A stretch of DNA of 64,000 nt, taken from Roseateles sp. Its GTDB lineage: Bacteria; Pseudomonadota; Gammaproteobacteria; Burkholderiales; Burkholderiaceae_C. Position 1 is the stretch's first letter. Every line of letters starts with the position of its first letter. The position numbers were made by a program, and so were the translations under genes. Below are positions 8,073 to 16,479 of this stretch, piece by piece. The stretch covers positions 62,001 through 126,000 of the forward strand of contig JAFALK010000062.1 in NCBI GenBank assembly GCA_019234295.1, given 5' to 3'. The notes below the pieces were generated by a model that worked only from the letters and a program-made list of their open reading frames with translations, did not search any database and was not told where the DNA came from.

Positions 8073-8576
8073 CTACTTCTTCTGCGCCGGCGCAGGCTCC
8101 GGCGCGGCCGGGCTGTCCGAGTTCCAGGCGTCGCGAACATAGAGCCACTTGCCGCCCTTCTTCATGGAGACGGACAGGTACTTGCCGGTGTCGATGACCT
8201 TCCCGGCCTTGTCCTTCACGACGAAGCTGCCCGACTGCCAACCCATGTCGCCGGACACGCCACCCGCGGACTTGCCCACCAGGACCAAGCTGATGCCGGC
8301 CTTGGCCGATCCGGCCGCGTCCTTGGCCAGGTAGGCCCGGATCGCCGCCCGACCGCTCACGCCTGCTGCGCCGGGCGGCAGCAGCACCGCATTTTCATCG
8401 TAGAGGCTGGCCAGCGTCTCGGCGTCGGAGGCCTTGTAGGCCTTCTCCCATTTCTGGTCGACCGCCGCAAGCGCCGCGAGCTCGTCGCTTGAATCTGCAG
8501 CCAGCGCGCAAGGGCTCAACAGTGCGGACGCCATCAAAGCGCCGCAAAGCCTGCCCAGAGTAGTCGCAATGCTCAT
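8073..8576 (-). CDS. Secreted DUF4440/NTF2-like protein
   Basis: The 167-residue protein has a signal peptide of about 26 residues ending ALAAD, followed by one NTF2-like domain of the SgcJ/EcaC-DUF4440 type. WEKAYKASDAETLASLYDE is the typical first helix and the C-terminal GGKWLYVRDAWNSD the typical last strand. Such proteins form small cone-shaped dimers with a pocket; functions range from ketosteroid-isomerase-like to unknown. The ATG at 8576 is chosen because a good ribosome site (GGAGGAG) lies seven bases upstream. It converges on the amidase gene with a six-base gap. Confidence 0.8.
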   Translation of the reverse strand: MSIATTLGRLCGALMASALLSPCALAADSSDELAALAAVDQKWEKAYKASDAETLASLYDENAVLLPPGAAGVSGRAAIRAYLAKDAAGSAKAGISLVLVGKSAGGVSGDMGWQSGSFVVKDKAGKVIDTGKYLSVSMKKGGKWLYVRDAWNSDSPAAPEPAPAQKK

Positions 8577-8671
8577 CTGTTCGCTCCTCCGGTGGATTGA
8601 ACCGAACTTCAACGAGGTCCTGCGCTCGCGATCCTAATGCAGAGTCCCGGCCAATACAGCCACGCCGGCAC

Positions 8672-9178
8672 TCAGATCAGGCCGGTCTGCATCCCATGCG
8701 TGGGCAGGTCCACGCGCGGCGCCGGCTTCCAACCCTTCTTGCGATGCTCGGTCACCACGTTCGTGTAGATGCCGCCTCGTACGTACCACTTGGCCGTGAT
8801 GCGGATGAAGCGCGGGTTGGTGACCTTGACGATGTCTTCCATGATGGTGTTGGTCACCTTCTCATGGAATGCGCCTTCGTCGCGGTAGCTCCAAAAGTAC
8901 ATCTTCAAGCTCTTGAGCTCCACGCAGTACTGATCCGCGATCATGTCGATCGTGAAGTGGGCGAAGTCGGGCTGGCCGGTCAGCGGGCAGTGGCAGGTGA
9001 ACTCGGGCACCTGGAACTGGATCACGTAGTCGCGCTCGGGGGCCGGGTTAGGGAAGACGTGCAATTCCTTGCTCGGGCGCGAGGGCGGATTGGGCGGCAT
9101 CTCGCGCTGCTTGGGCGCGGTCTTCATCGTTGTCTTGGGGAGCTTTTGGGAGGCAGCTTTCGCAGGAGTCTTGGCCAT
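8672..9178 (-). CDS. queF: NADPH-dependent 7-cyano-7-deazaguanine reductase (preQ1 synthase)
   Basis: The 168-residue enzyme reduces preQ0 to preQ1 in queuosine biosynthesis. The catalytic Cys64 lies in [14 protein letters not shown], the general acid Asp71 follows, and Glu87 in [10 protein letters not shown] binds substrate; these mark the short unimodular (type I) QueF. A Lys/Pro/Ala-rich extension of about 35 residues precedes the conserved core and is longer than in many homologues. The start at 9178 gives MAKTPAK. No other queuosine gene is near. It is divergent from smc, with a 97-base shared control region. No preQ1 riboswitch is evident upstream. Confidence 0.92.
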   Translation of the reverse strand: MAKTPAKAASQKLPKTTMKTAPKQREMPPNPPSRPSKELHVFPNPAPERDYVIQFQVPEFTCHCPLTGQPDFAHFTIDMIADQYCVELKSLKMYFWSYRDEGAFHEKVTNTIMEDIVKVTNPRFIRITAKWYVRGGIYTNVVTEHRKKGWKPAPRVDLPTHGMQTGLI

Positions 9179-9229
9179 GATGCTGGACGTTATTTCAGAG
9201 TGGGCGAATGGTATCATCCGGCCACCTTC

Positions 9230-9253
9230 AAGGCCCCTGGAAAGGGGCTTTTT
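9230..9253 (+). terminator. Intrinsic-terminator-like hairpin in the smc leader
   Basis: GCCCC (9233-9237), a six-base loop and GGGGC (9244-9248) form a stem extended by flanking A-U pairs and followed by five T's. It reads toward smc, whose ATG is 22 bases further on. As the upstream gene queF points the other way, this is not the terminator of a preceding gene. It may act as an attenuator for smc-zipA. Confidence 0.6.
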
Positions 9254-9275
9254 CGCAGATAAATCAACGGCTTAG

Positions 9276-12200
9276 ATGCGACTGAATTCGATCAAGCTGG
9301 CCGGCTTCAAGTCCTTTGCCGAGCCGACTCACTTCCAGCTCCCGGGTCAGCTCGTGGGCGTGGTCGGCCCTAACGGTTGCGGCAAGTCCAACATCATGGA
9401 CGCCGTGCGCTGGGTGCTGGGCGAGAGCAAGGCCAGCGAGCTGCGCGGCGAGTCCATGCAGGACGTGATCTTCAACGGCAGCGGCAACCGCAAGCCCGCG
9501 AACCGCTCCAGCGTGGAGCTGATCTTCTCCAACGAAGACGCACGTGCCGGCGGCCAGTGGAATCAGTTCACCGAAATCGCCGTCAAGCGCGTGCTCACGC
9601 GCGATGGCTCCAGCAGCTACTTCATCAACAACCAGCCCGTGCGACGTCGCGACGTGCAAGACGTGTTCCTTGGCACGGGTCTGGGGCCGCGCGCCTACGC
9701 CATCATCGGCCAGGGCACGATCAGTCGCATCATCGAGAGCAAGCCCGAAGAGCTGCGCATGTTCCTCGAGGAAGCGGCCGGCGTCTCCAAGTACAAGGAG
9801 CGCCGGCGCGAGACCGAGAACCGCCTCAAGGACACGCGCGAGAACCTGACCCGCGTGGACGACATCTTGCGTGAGCTCACGAGCAATCTCGACAAGCTCG
9901 AGAAGCAGGCCGAGGTGGCGCAGAGCTATCGCAGCTTGCAGGACGCGGGCACGACGAAGCTGCACCAGCTGTGGTTCCTCAAGCATCGCGATGCCGCGGG
10001 TGAAGAGGCGCGCGTCAAGACCGCCCATCTCGAGGCAACCAACGCGCTCGAATCGCGCCTGGCCGAGCTGCGCCAGGTCGAGGCCGAGCTTGAGGAGATT
10101 CGTCAGGCCCACTACAAAGCCGGCGACGACCTGCACGCTGAGCAAGGCCGCTTTGCCGAGGCACAGCTCGAGGTCAGCCGCCTTGAGGAGCGCATCCGCT
10201 ACGTGGTCGAAGGCCGCAACCGAGCGCTGGCGCGGCTGGCCGAGCTGCAAGCGCAGAACAACCAGTGGGAAGAGCGCTCCGGCCAGGCCGCGGCCGAGCA
10301 GGAAACCATCGCGGAGCAGATCGCCGCCGCCGAGGAGCAGAGCGAGCTGCTTGCTGCCCAGGCCGAAGAGCAGCAGATGAACTTGCCCAACGTGGAAGAC
10401 GCGCTGCGCGCCGCCCAGGCCAAGGCCAACGAGCAGCGCGGCGCCGTCGTGCAGGTCCAGCAGCAGATCCAGGTGCTGGCCGCGGAAAGCCGCAATCTCG
10501 ATGAACAGTCGCGCCAACTGCGCACGCGCCGCGAGAAGCTCGCGATGGAACGCCAGGGCCTGGCCCTGCCCGATGCCGCCAAACTCGAAGAGTTGAAGAC
10601 GCAAAGCGCCGCCGCCGACGAGACCCGCGATTTGCTGGACGCGCGCCTGCACGAGGTGCAGGAGCGCGTGCCGCAGCTGCAAGACCAGCGCCGCGCCGCG
10701 CAGGACGATGCCAATGCGCAGGCGGCGCGCCAGAGCGATCTCTCGGCCCGGCTCGAAGCGCTCAAGGCCCTGCAGGAGAAGGTGCAGACCGAAGGCAAGC
10801 TCAAGCCCTGGCTGGCCAAGCACGGGCTCGACGGCCTGCAAGGCTTGTGGACCCGGCTGCACATCCAGCAGGGTTGGGAGAACGCGCTGGAGTCGGCGCT
10901 GCGTGAGCGTATGGGCGCGCTCTCGGTCGGCCGGCTGGAGATGGTCCGCTCGTTCGCGGCCGATGCGCCACCGGCGCGCCTGGCCTTTTACTCGGCCCCG
11001 CCCGCCGGCATCGTCAATACGCACGAGACCCTCCCGCGCCTCTCTGAGCTGCTGCGCCTGGAAGACGCCGGTCTCAAGGCCTTGCTCAACGACTGGCTCG
11101 AAGGGGTGTACACGGCCGCCTCGCTCGACGAAGCACTGGCCGCGCGCGACAAGCTCACCCACGGCGAGCTCATCATGACCCGGGACGGCCACGCCGTGGG
11201 CCAGTTCTCAGTGACCTTCTACGCCCCCGACTCCGAGTCCGCTGGCCTGCTGGCCCGTGCCCAGGAGATTGAGCATCTCACGGTCGAGTTGCGTGCGCAG
11301 GCGGTGATCACCGACGGCGCCCGTAGCCAGCTCGTGCGGGCGGACGCCGCGCTGACCGAGGCCAGTCAGCGACTGATCGCTGAGCGCCGCGAAGCCACCG
11401 AGGCCCAGACCCGTGCCCACCAGCTCCACGTGGAATTGCTGCGCCTCACCAGCCAGGCAGAGGCCGCAACGAGCCGCCGCAGTCAGCTCGACGAGGAACT
11501 GGCCGAGATCGATGCGCAAGCGGAGGAACTGCAGGAGCGCCGCATGACCGGCGAGGCCCGCTTCGAAGAGCTGGACATGCAACTGGCTAACACGCAGGAG
11601 CGCCACGCGGAGCTGGAAGAAGGCGTGATCAATGGCGAGCGCCGCCTGGCCGAGGCCCGCGAACAGCTGCGTGCTCTGGAGCGCCGTGCTCAGGAAGCGC
11701 AGTTCAGCGCACGCAGCCTGGCCCTGCGTCGGCAGGAATTGCAGCGTGCCATCGAAACCGCCGCCCAGCAGATGCAGGCCAACCGCGCCTCGGCCGAATC
11801 GCTGCAGACCGAGCTCGAGGGCTTCAACGACGCCGCCGCCCAGGCCGGCCTGCAGGAGGCCCTGGCCCTGAAGATGGAGCGCGAACAGGCGCTGTCGGCA
11901 GTGCGTTCCAGCTACGACGACTTGACCCAGCGCCTGCGCAAAATGGACGAGCAGCGCCTTGAATTCGAGCGCAGCCTCGACCCGCTGCGCGAGCGGCTGA
12001 CCAAGCTCCAGCTCGAGGAGCAAGCGGCCCAACTTGGCGGCGCGCAGTACATGGAGCAGTTGACGGCCGCGGCGGTGGATCTCGAAGTGCTGGCTCGCGG
12101 CATCGAGGAGGGTAATGTCAAGCTCTACGGCCTTCAAGGCGAGATCGACCGCATCAACCGCGAGATCGCCGCCCTGGGTGCCGTGAACCTTGCCGCGCTG

Positions 12201-12791
12201 GACGAGCTGACCGCGGCCCGGGAGCGCAAGACCTTCCTCGACGCCCAGAATTCCGACTTGCTGTCCGCCATGAAAACGCTGGAGGACGCGATCCACAAGA
12301 TCGACCTCGAGACCCGCGACCTCTTGGGATCGACCTTCAACCAAGTCAATGAGCACTTCGGCCGCATGTTCCCCAGCCTCTTCGGTGGTGGCCAGGCCAA
12401 GCTCGTGATGACGGGCGACGAGATCCTCGACGCCGGCGTGCAGGTCATGGCCCAGCCGCCGGGCAAGAAGAACAGCACCATCCACTTGCTCTCGGGTGGC
12501 GAGAAGGCGCTGACGGCGATTGCGCTCGTGTTCGCCATTTTTCAGCTCAACCCTGCGCCGTTCTGCCTGCTCGATGAGGTGGATGCGCCGCTTGATGATG
12601 CCAATACCGAACGTTACGCCAAGCTCGTCTCCGAGATGAGCGCGGTCACGCAGTTCCTCTTCATCTCGCACAACAAGATCGCAATGGAAATGGCAGAACA
12701 GCTGATCGGCGTGACCATGCAGGAGCAGGGTGTGTCGCGCATCGTGGCGGTGGACATGGACAAGGCCTTGTCGATGGCGGAGGCGGCATGA
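9276..12791 (+). CDS. smc: Chromosome segregation protein SMC
   Basis: The 1171-residue SMC ATPase organises and segregates the nucleoid with ScpA/ScpB. Walker A GPNGCGKSN lies at residues 31-39, a long coiled coil rich in Glu/Gln/Arg/Ala follows, a hinge lies at about 500-640, a second coiled coil follows, then the ABC signature LLSGGEKALTA near residue 1072 and Walker B FCLLDEVDAPLDDAN near 1095. Length is normal for bacterial SMC. Its TGA overlaps the ATG of the zipA-like gene, as expected in Burkholderiales. A terminator-like hairpin sits in its leader. Confidence 0.97.
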   Translation: MRLNSIKLAGFKSFAEPTHFQLPGQLVGVVGPNGCGKSNIMDAVRWVLGESKASELRGESMQDVIFNGSGNRKPANRSSVELIFSNEDARAGGQWNQFTEIAVKRVLTRDGSSSYFINNQPVRRRDVQDVFLGTGLGPRAYAIIGQGTISRIIESKPEELRMFLEEAAGVSKYKERRRETENRLKDTRENLTRVDDILRELTSNLDKLEKQAEVAQSYRSLQDAGTTKLHQLWFLKHRDAAGEEARVKTAHLEATNALESRLAELRQVEAELEEIRQAHYKAGDDLHAEQGRFAEAQLEVSRLEERIRYVVEGRNRALARLAELQAQNNQWEERSGQAAAEQETIAEQIAAAEEQSELLAAQAEEQQMNLPNVEDALRAAQAKANEQRGAVVQVQQQIQVLAAESRNLDEQSRQLRTRREKLAMERQGLALPDAAKLEELKTQSAAADETRDLLDARLHEVQERVPQLQDQRRAAQDDANAQAARQSDLSARLEALKALQEKVQTEGKLKPWLAKHGLDGLQGLWTRLHIQQGWENALESALRERMGALSVGRLEMVRSFAADAPPARLAFYSAPPAGIVNTHETLPRLSELLRLEDAGLKALLNDWLEGVYTAASLDEALAARDKLTHGELIMTRDGHAVGQFSVTFYAPDSESAGLLARAQEIEHLTVELRAQAVITDGARSQLVRADAALTEASQRLIAERREATEAQTRAHQLHVELLRLTSQAEAATSRRSQLDEELAEIDAQAEELQERRMTGEARFEELDMQLANTQERHAELEEGVINGERRLAEAREQLRALERRAQEAQFSARSLALRRQELQRAIETAAQQMQANRASAESLQTELEGFNDAAAQAGLQEALALKMEREQALSAVRSSYDDLTQRLRKMDEQRLEFERSLDPLRERLTKLQLEEQAAQLGGAQYMEQLTAAAVDLEVLARGIEEGNVKLYGLQGEIDRINREIAALGAVNLAALDELTAARERKTFLDAQNSDLLSAMKTLEDAIHKIDLETRDLLGSTFNQVNEHFGRMFPSLFGGGQAKLVMTGDEILDAGVQVMAQPPGKKNSTIHLLSGGEKALTAIALVFAIFQLNPAPFCLLDEVDAPLDDANTERYAKLVSEMSAVTQFLFISHNKIAMEMAEQLIGVTMQEQGVSRIVAVDMDKALSMAEAA

Positions 12792-13813
12792 CATTGACCG
12801 CGATGCTGGCCATCGTCGGCGGATTGATCCTGGCCTTCGTGATCGGGCAGGGCGCCTGGGCGGCCCGCAAGGCCGGCCCGCGCAAGGCCTTGCCCGTGCA
12901 GAACGGCGTGGAGCCGCAGTTCGACGCGCCGTTGGAACCCAAGATTGGCGAGACGCCCACGATCGCCGAGATCGTCCGCGCCCGTCGCCAGTCCACGCGC
13001 ATCGACGCGCTGATCGACGCCATCGCCACCATCAACGTCGACGCCCCCGTCAGCGGCGAGATGGCCATCGCGCATCTGCCCGGCAGCCGCCGCGCCGGCA
13101 CCAAGCCCTTCCACATCGAAGGCCTCAACACCGAGACCGGCGACTGGGAGCAGCCCACGCCGGGCCAGCGCTACAGTGAGTTCCAGGCCGGCCTGCAGAT
13201 GGCCAACCGGGGCGGCCCTCTCAACGAGATCGAGTACAGCGAGTTCGTGCAAAAGCTGCAGGGCTTCGTGGACGGCATTGGCGGCTTCGCGCAGTTTCCC
13301 GACATGCTGGACGTGGTCTCGCGGGCCCGCGAGCTCGACCAGTTCGCGGCCGAGAACGATGCGCAACTGGCCGTGATGCTGCGTGCCAAGGGCGCCAGCT
13401 GGACCCTGGGCTTCGTGCAGCAGGCCGCGCTGCGCCACGGCTTCGTGCCCGGCGCCGTGCCGGGCCGCCTCGTGTTGCCCGCCATCGACGAAGGCCTGCC
13501 GCCCGTCCTGGTGTTGGCCTATGAGCCGCAGGCCGCACTGGCCGAGACGCCCGAGGGCGTGTCCCTGCGCGAGCTGACGCTCTCGCTCGACGTGCCGCAG
13601 ACCCCTGCCGTGGCCGAACCCTTCGCAGCCTGGCAGGAGTCGGCCCGTGGGCTCGCCCGCGACCTGGAGGCCGACATCTGCGACGACGCAGGCCACGTTC
13701 TGAATCTGCATGCGTTTGCGTCCATCGATGCCGAACTGGGCGAGCGCTACAAGGCCCTGGCCGCGCGCGACCTGGCTTCGGGTTCGCTGGCAGCGCGACG
13801 CCTCTTCAGCTGA
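12788..13813 (+). CDS. zipA: Cell division protein ZipA-like (FtsZ-binding C-terminal domain)
   Basis: The 341-residue protein has one N-terminal membrane segment (LTAMLAIVGGLILAFVIG), a variable Pro/Ala/Glu linker, and a C-terminal domain of about 130 residues with the ZipA fold: LDVPQTPAVAEPFAAW and DICDDAGHVLN are typical of the FtsZ tail-binding region. It would tether the Z-ring to the inner membrane. ATGA overlap with smc indicates translational coupling. In many relatives ligA follows immediately; here six kilobases of unrelated genes intervene. Divergence from E. coli ZipA is high, so the name rests on domain pattern and synteny. Confidence 0.83.
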   Translation: MTLTAMLAIVGGLILAFVIGQGAWAARKAGPRKALPVQNGVEPQFDAPLEPKIGETPTIAEIVRARRQSTRIDALIDAIATINVDAPVSGEMAIAHLPGSRRAGTKPFHIEGLNTETGDWEQPTPGQRYSEFQAGLQMANRGGPLNEIEYSEFVQKLQGFVDGIGGFAQFPDMLDVVSRARELDQFAAENDAQLAVMLRAKGASWTLGFVQQAALRHGFVPGAVPGRLVLPAIDEGLPPVLVLAYEPQAALAETPEGVSLRELTLSLDVPQTPAVAEPFAAWQESARGLARDLEADICDDAGHVLNLHAFASIDAELGERYKALAARDLASGSLAARRLFS

Positions 13814-13876
13814 GCCGCCCTAGAGTCTCGATTTCGAAATGGCTGTGCAAACCGGCCTTTTCATTCTTTTGCCGCC

Positions 13877-13936
13877 TTGACATCGCGGGAACACTCGATG
13901 GCATCGATTCGCACATCAATGCCATAGGAGGACCCC
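13877..13936 (+). promoter_or_regulatory. Candidate promoter and inverted repeat ahead of the TenA-like gene
   Basis: A perfect -35 hexamer TTGACA lies at 13877-13882; no good -10 is visible at 17 bases. ATGGCAT (13898-13904) and ATGCCAT (13919-13925) form a 7-base inverted repeat with a 14-base spacer. The right arm abuts the strong ribosome site AGGAGG at 13927, so it could be an operator or an mRNA stem limiting initiation. Confidence 0.4.
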
Positions 13937-14746
13937 ATGTTCGTGCCATTCAAACGTAGCGGAGAACTCAAAGACCTGAGCAGCTACCCCATCTGGCTGC
14001 AGGAGGTGGTGACTGAGACCAACGTGGACAAGGCCCGCGTGGTTGGCCACCGACTGTTCAGCCTGATGCGCGACGCACGCCTGCCCCTGTCGGTCATGCG
14101 CCGCTTCCTGATCGGCACCTGGCCCACCATCGAGCAGTTCCCGCGCTTCATGGCCAAGAACCTCGAGAAGATCAGCTTCGGCGAGAGCGAGGGCCATGAC
14201 ATGGCGCGCCGCTACCTGATGCACAACATCCGCGTCGAGCAAAAGCATGCCGACCACTGGGTCGAATGGGCCAAGTCGGCCAACCTGAGCGTCGACGACT
14301 TGCGCAACGCCGAAGGCCATGACGCCATGACCTCGCTGGCGCACTGGTGCTGGCAGATCAGCGACCGCGCCACCCTGGCCGTGGGCATGGCTGCCACCAA
14401 CTTCGCCGTCGAGGGCGCCACGGGCGAGTGGTCCTGCGTGGTCTGCTCCAAGAAGGACTACGCCGAATCGCTGCCCGAGGACATCCGCGGCCCGGCCACG
14501 CGCTGGCTGCGAGTGCACGCCGAGTACGACGACACGCATCCGTGGGAAGCGCTGGAGATCATCGCCACGCTGCTGGGGCATGTACCGGATCCGGTGGAGG
14601 TGGCCGCGATCCGCCGCGCCATCCGCTCGAGCTATGCCTATATGGAAATCGCTGCGGACTGGGCCATGTCGGCCAGCGAGCAGGCCGGCTTCGTCCAGAC
14701 CTCCTGGAACGATTCCGTCCTCGACGACATCCACGAAGCGGCCTGA
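13937..14746 (+). CDS. TenA/PqqC-like iron-containing redox enzyme family protein
   Basis: The 269-residue, all-helical protein resembles the iron-containing redox enzyme family of the heme-oxygenase-like fold. Conserved acidic and histidine residues are seen in NIRVEQKHADHWVEW (ExxxHxxH-like), TNFAVEGATGEWS and HAEYDDTHPWEALEI, consistent with a di-iron or TenA-type site. The exact reaction is unknown; family members include oxidases and decarboxylating N-oxygenases. It is monocistronic, with its own RBS and a hairpin just after the stop, and lies inside the segment that separates zipA from ligA. Confidence 0.72.
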   Translation: MFVPFKRSGELKDLSSYPIWLQEVVTETNVDKARVVGHRLFSLMRDARLPLSVMRRFLIGTWPTIEQFPRFMAKNLEKISFGESEGHDMARRYLMHNIRVEQKHADHWVEWAKSANLSVDDLRNAEGHDAMTSLAHWCWQISDRATLAVGMAATNFAVEGATGEWSCVVCSKKDYAESLPEDIRGPATRWLRVHAEYDDTHPWEALEIIATLLGHVPDPVEVAAIRRAIRSSYAYMEIAADWAMSASEQAGFVQTSWNDSVLDDIHEAA

Positions 14747-14779
14747 GTCCTCGGTTCAGCGCGACTCGAACGCATCACG

Positions 14780-14801
14780 AAGGCGGCCTGCGGGCCGCCT
14801 T
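14780..14801 (+). terminator. Strong GC hairpin after the TenA-like gene
   Basis: AGGCGGCC and GGCCGCCT arms with a four-base loop form a nine-pair stem 33 bases after the stop codon. The following TCGTTCGTTG has only scattered T's. It probably ends the TenA-like transcript and insulates the TRAP operon. Confidence 0.65.
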
Positions 14802-14917
14802 CGTTCGTTGTGGAGACTACTGACGCGGGCAAGCGAGGCTTGCGCAAAGCCGGCCCGCGCGTGGATCATCGGCGCGCCGGCGCAAAGCACGTCGCCCCAC
14901 CGAATCAGGAGACAAGC

Positions 14918-15937
14918 ATGAACCCGAATCGACGCACGCTAGTGCAGGGCCTTTCAGCGGCCGCGCTGGCCCCACTGTCCTGCGGCGCCTTCGCCCAGGC
15001 CGGCGGCCTGAAGATCTCCCACCAGTTCCCCGGCGGCACACTGACCGAAGGCGATTTCCGCGACCGCCTGTGCCGCAAGTTCGCCGCCGAATGCGACAAG
15101 CGCAGTAATGGCGCGCTCAAGGCCTCGGTGTTTCCGGGCTCCTCGCTGATGAAGACCAACGCCCAGTTCTCGGCCCTGCGCAAGGGCGCGCTGGACATGA
15201 GTCTCGTGCCGCTGTCGTATGCCGGCGGCGAGGTGCCGGAAACCAATATCGGCCTGATGCCGGCCCTGGTGCCCAGCTATGAAATCGGCGCGCGCTGGAA
15301 GACGGCCGAGGTGGGCAAGCAGTTGAGCGCGGTGCTCGACAAGAAGGGCGTGATGATCGTCAGCTGGATCTGGCAGGCCGGCGGCGTGGCCAGCCGCTCG
15401 CGCAAGCTCGTCACGCCGGCCGACGCCAAGGGCCTGAAGGTGCGCGGTGGCAGCCGTGAGATGGACATGATGCTCAAGGAGGCCGGCGCAGCTGTGATCT
15501 CCCTGCCGTCCAACGAGATCTACGCCGCCATGCAGACCGGCGCCATGGACGCGGCCATGACCTCGTCCACGAGCTTCATCTCATTCAAGCTCGAGGAGCT
15601 GGCCAAGTATCTGACCTCGGGGCGCCAGCGCACTTACTGGTTCATGCTGGAGCCGTTGATGATCTCAAAGGACGTGTTCGTGGCCCTGCCCAGGGCCCAA
15701 CAGGACCTGATCATGGCCGTGGGCGCCGAGCTGGAGCCCTTCGGCCTGGAGGCCGCGCGTGCCGACGACCGAACCGCCGCCGAGGTTTATGCCAAGGCTG
15801 GCGCCCAGGTCTACGACATGGACGAGGCCACGCTCAAGTCCTGGCAGGCCATCGCCAAGGCCACCGCCTGGAAGGATTATGAGGAAAAGAACGAGACCTG
15901 CGCCGCGCTGATCAAGGCAGCCCAGAAGCTGCTATGA
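14918..15937 (+). CDS. dctP: TRAP transporter substrate-binding protein DctP
   Basis: The 339-residue periplasmic solute receptor has an N-terminal MNPNRRTLVQGLSAAALAPL that looks like a twin-arginine signal, with cleavage near AFAQA. LKISHQFPGG, VFPGSSLM and the ligand-arginine region KGLKVRGGS followed by LPSNEIYAAMQTGAMDAAMTS are typical of DctP/TAXI-like family proteins. It should bind an organic acid or similar anion and deliver it to the DctQM permease. The ATG at 14918 has an upstream CAGGAG; a longer frame from 14810 lacks a signal peptide at its front. Downstream genes overlap by ATGA. Confidence 0.9.
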   Translation: MNPNRRTLVQGLSAAALAPLSCGAFAQAGGLKISHQFPGGTLTEGDFRDRLCRKFAAECDKRSNGALKASVFPGSSLMKTNAQFSALRKGALDMSLVPLSYAGGEVPETNIGLMPALVPSYEIGARWKTAEVGKQLSAVLDKKGVMIVSWIWQAGGVASRSRKLVTPADAKGLKVRGGSREMDMMLKEAGAAVISLPSNEIYAAMQTGAMDAAMTSSTSFISFKLEELAKYLTSGRQRTYWFMLEPLMISKDVFVALPRAQQDLIMAVGAELEPFGLEAARADDRTAAEVYAKAGAQVYDMDEATLKSWQAIAKATAWKDYEEKNETCAALIKAAQKLL

Positions 15938-16479
15938 GTGCCGAGGTCAGTGCAGGGCCGGCCGAGCTGCCCGGCTGGCTGCAGCCGCTTGGGCGCTTGC
16001 TGGGGTGGGTCAACAGGGCCATGGTTTTGCTCGGCATGCTGGCCCTGCTGGCGGCCTCCGGCATCCTGACGTCCAGCGTGGTCACACGCTACTTCCTGCA
16101 TACGTCCACAGACTGGCAGGACGAGGCATCGGTGTTCTGCCTGGTCGGGGCTACTTTTCTGTGCGGCGGCTTCGTGCAGCAATTGCGCGGGCATGTCGGC
16201 ATCGAGGCCATCTCGGGCCTGCTGCCGGCCTGGGCCCAGGCGCTGCGCCTCGCGCTTGTGGATTTGATGTGTCTGCTCTTCTGCAGCTTTTTCGCCTGGA
16301 AGTCCTGGACGTTGTGGCATGAAGCCTGGACCGAAGGCCAGACCACGTCGTCGAGCTGGGGCCCGCCCTTGTGGATCCCGTACGGCCTCATGGCCGTGGG
16401 CACGACGCTGTTGAGCCTGCAATTGCTCGTGCAGGCCCTGGCCAGCCTCGACGCGCTCCTGCGCAGGGAGGCCCGATGA
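15934..16479 (+). CDS. dctQ: TRAP transporter small permease DctQ
   Basis: The 181-residue inner-membrane protein has four predicted hydrophobic segments: MVLLGMLALLAASGILTSSV, the region around CLVGATFLCGGF, LVDLMCLLFCSFFAW and LMAVGTTLLSLQLLVQAL. Segment 2-3 contains the conserved WQDEASVF region. It is the small integral subunit that joins the DctP receptor to DctM. It overlaps both neighbours by ATGA, so the three subunits are translationally linked. Confidence 0.9.
   Translation: MSAEVSAGPAELPGWLQPLGRLLGWVNRAMVLLGMLALLAASGILTSSVVTRYFLHTSTDWQDEASVFCLVGATFLCGGFVQQLRGHVGIEAISGLLPAWAQALRLALVDLMCLLFCSFFAWKSWTLWHEAWTEGQTTSSSWGPPLWIPYGLMAVGTTLLSLQLLVQALASLDALLRREAR

Noticed and set aside
9264-12794. 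Long minus-strand frames of 642 and 528 codons opposite smc
   Set aside because: Leu/Gly/His-rich shadow translations of the smc coiled coil with no recognisable domain.
14810-14917. Longer start for the TRAP binding protein
   Set aside because: It would bury the signal peptide 36 residues in, whereas the 14918 start gives a proper exported N-terminus.
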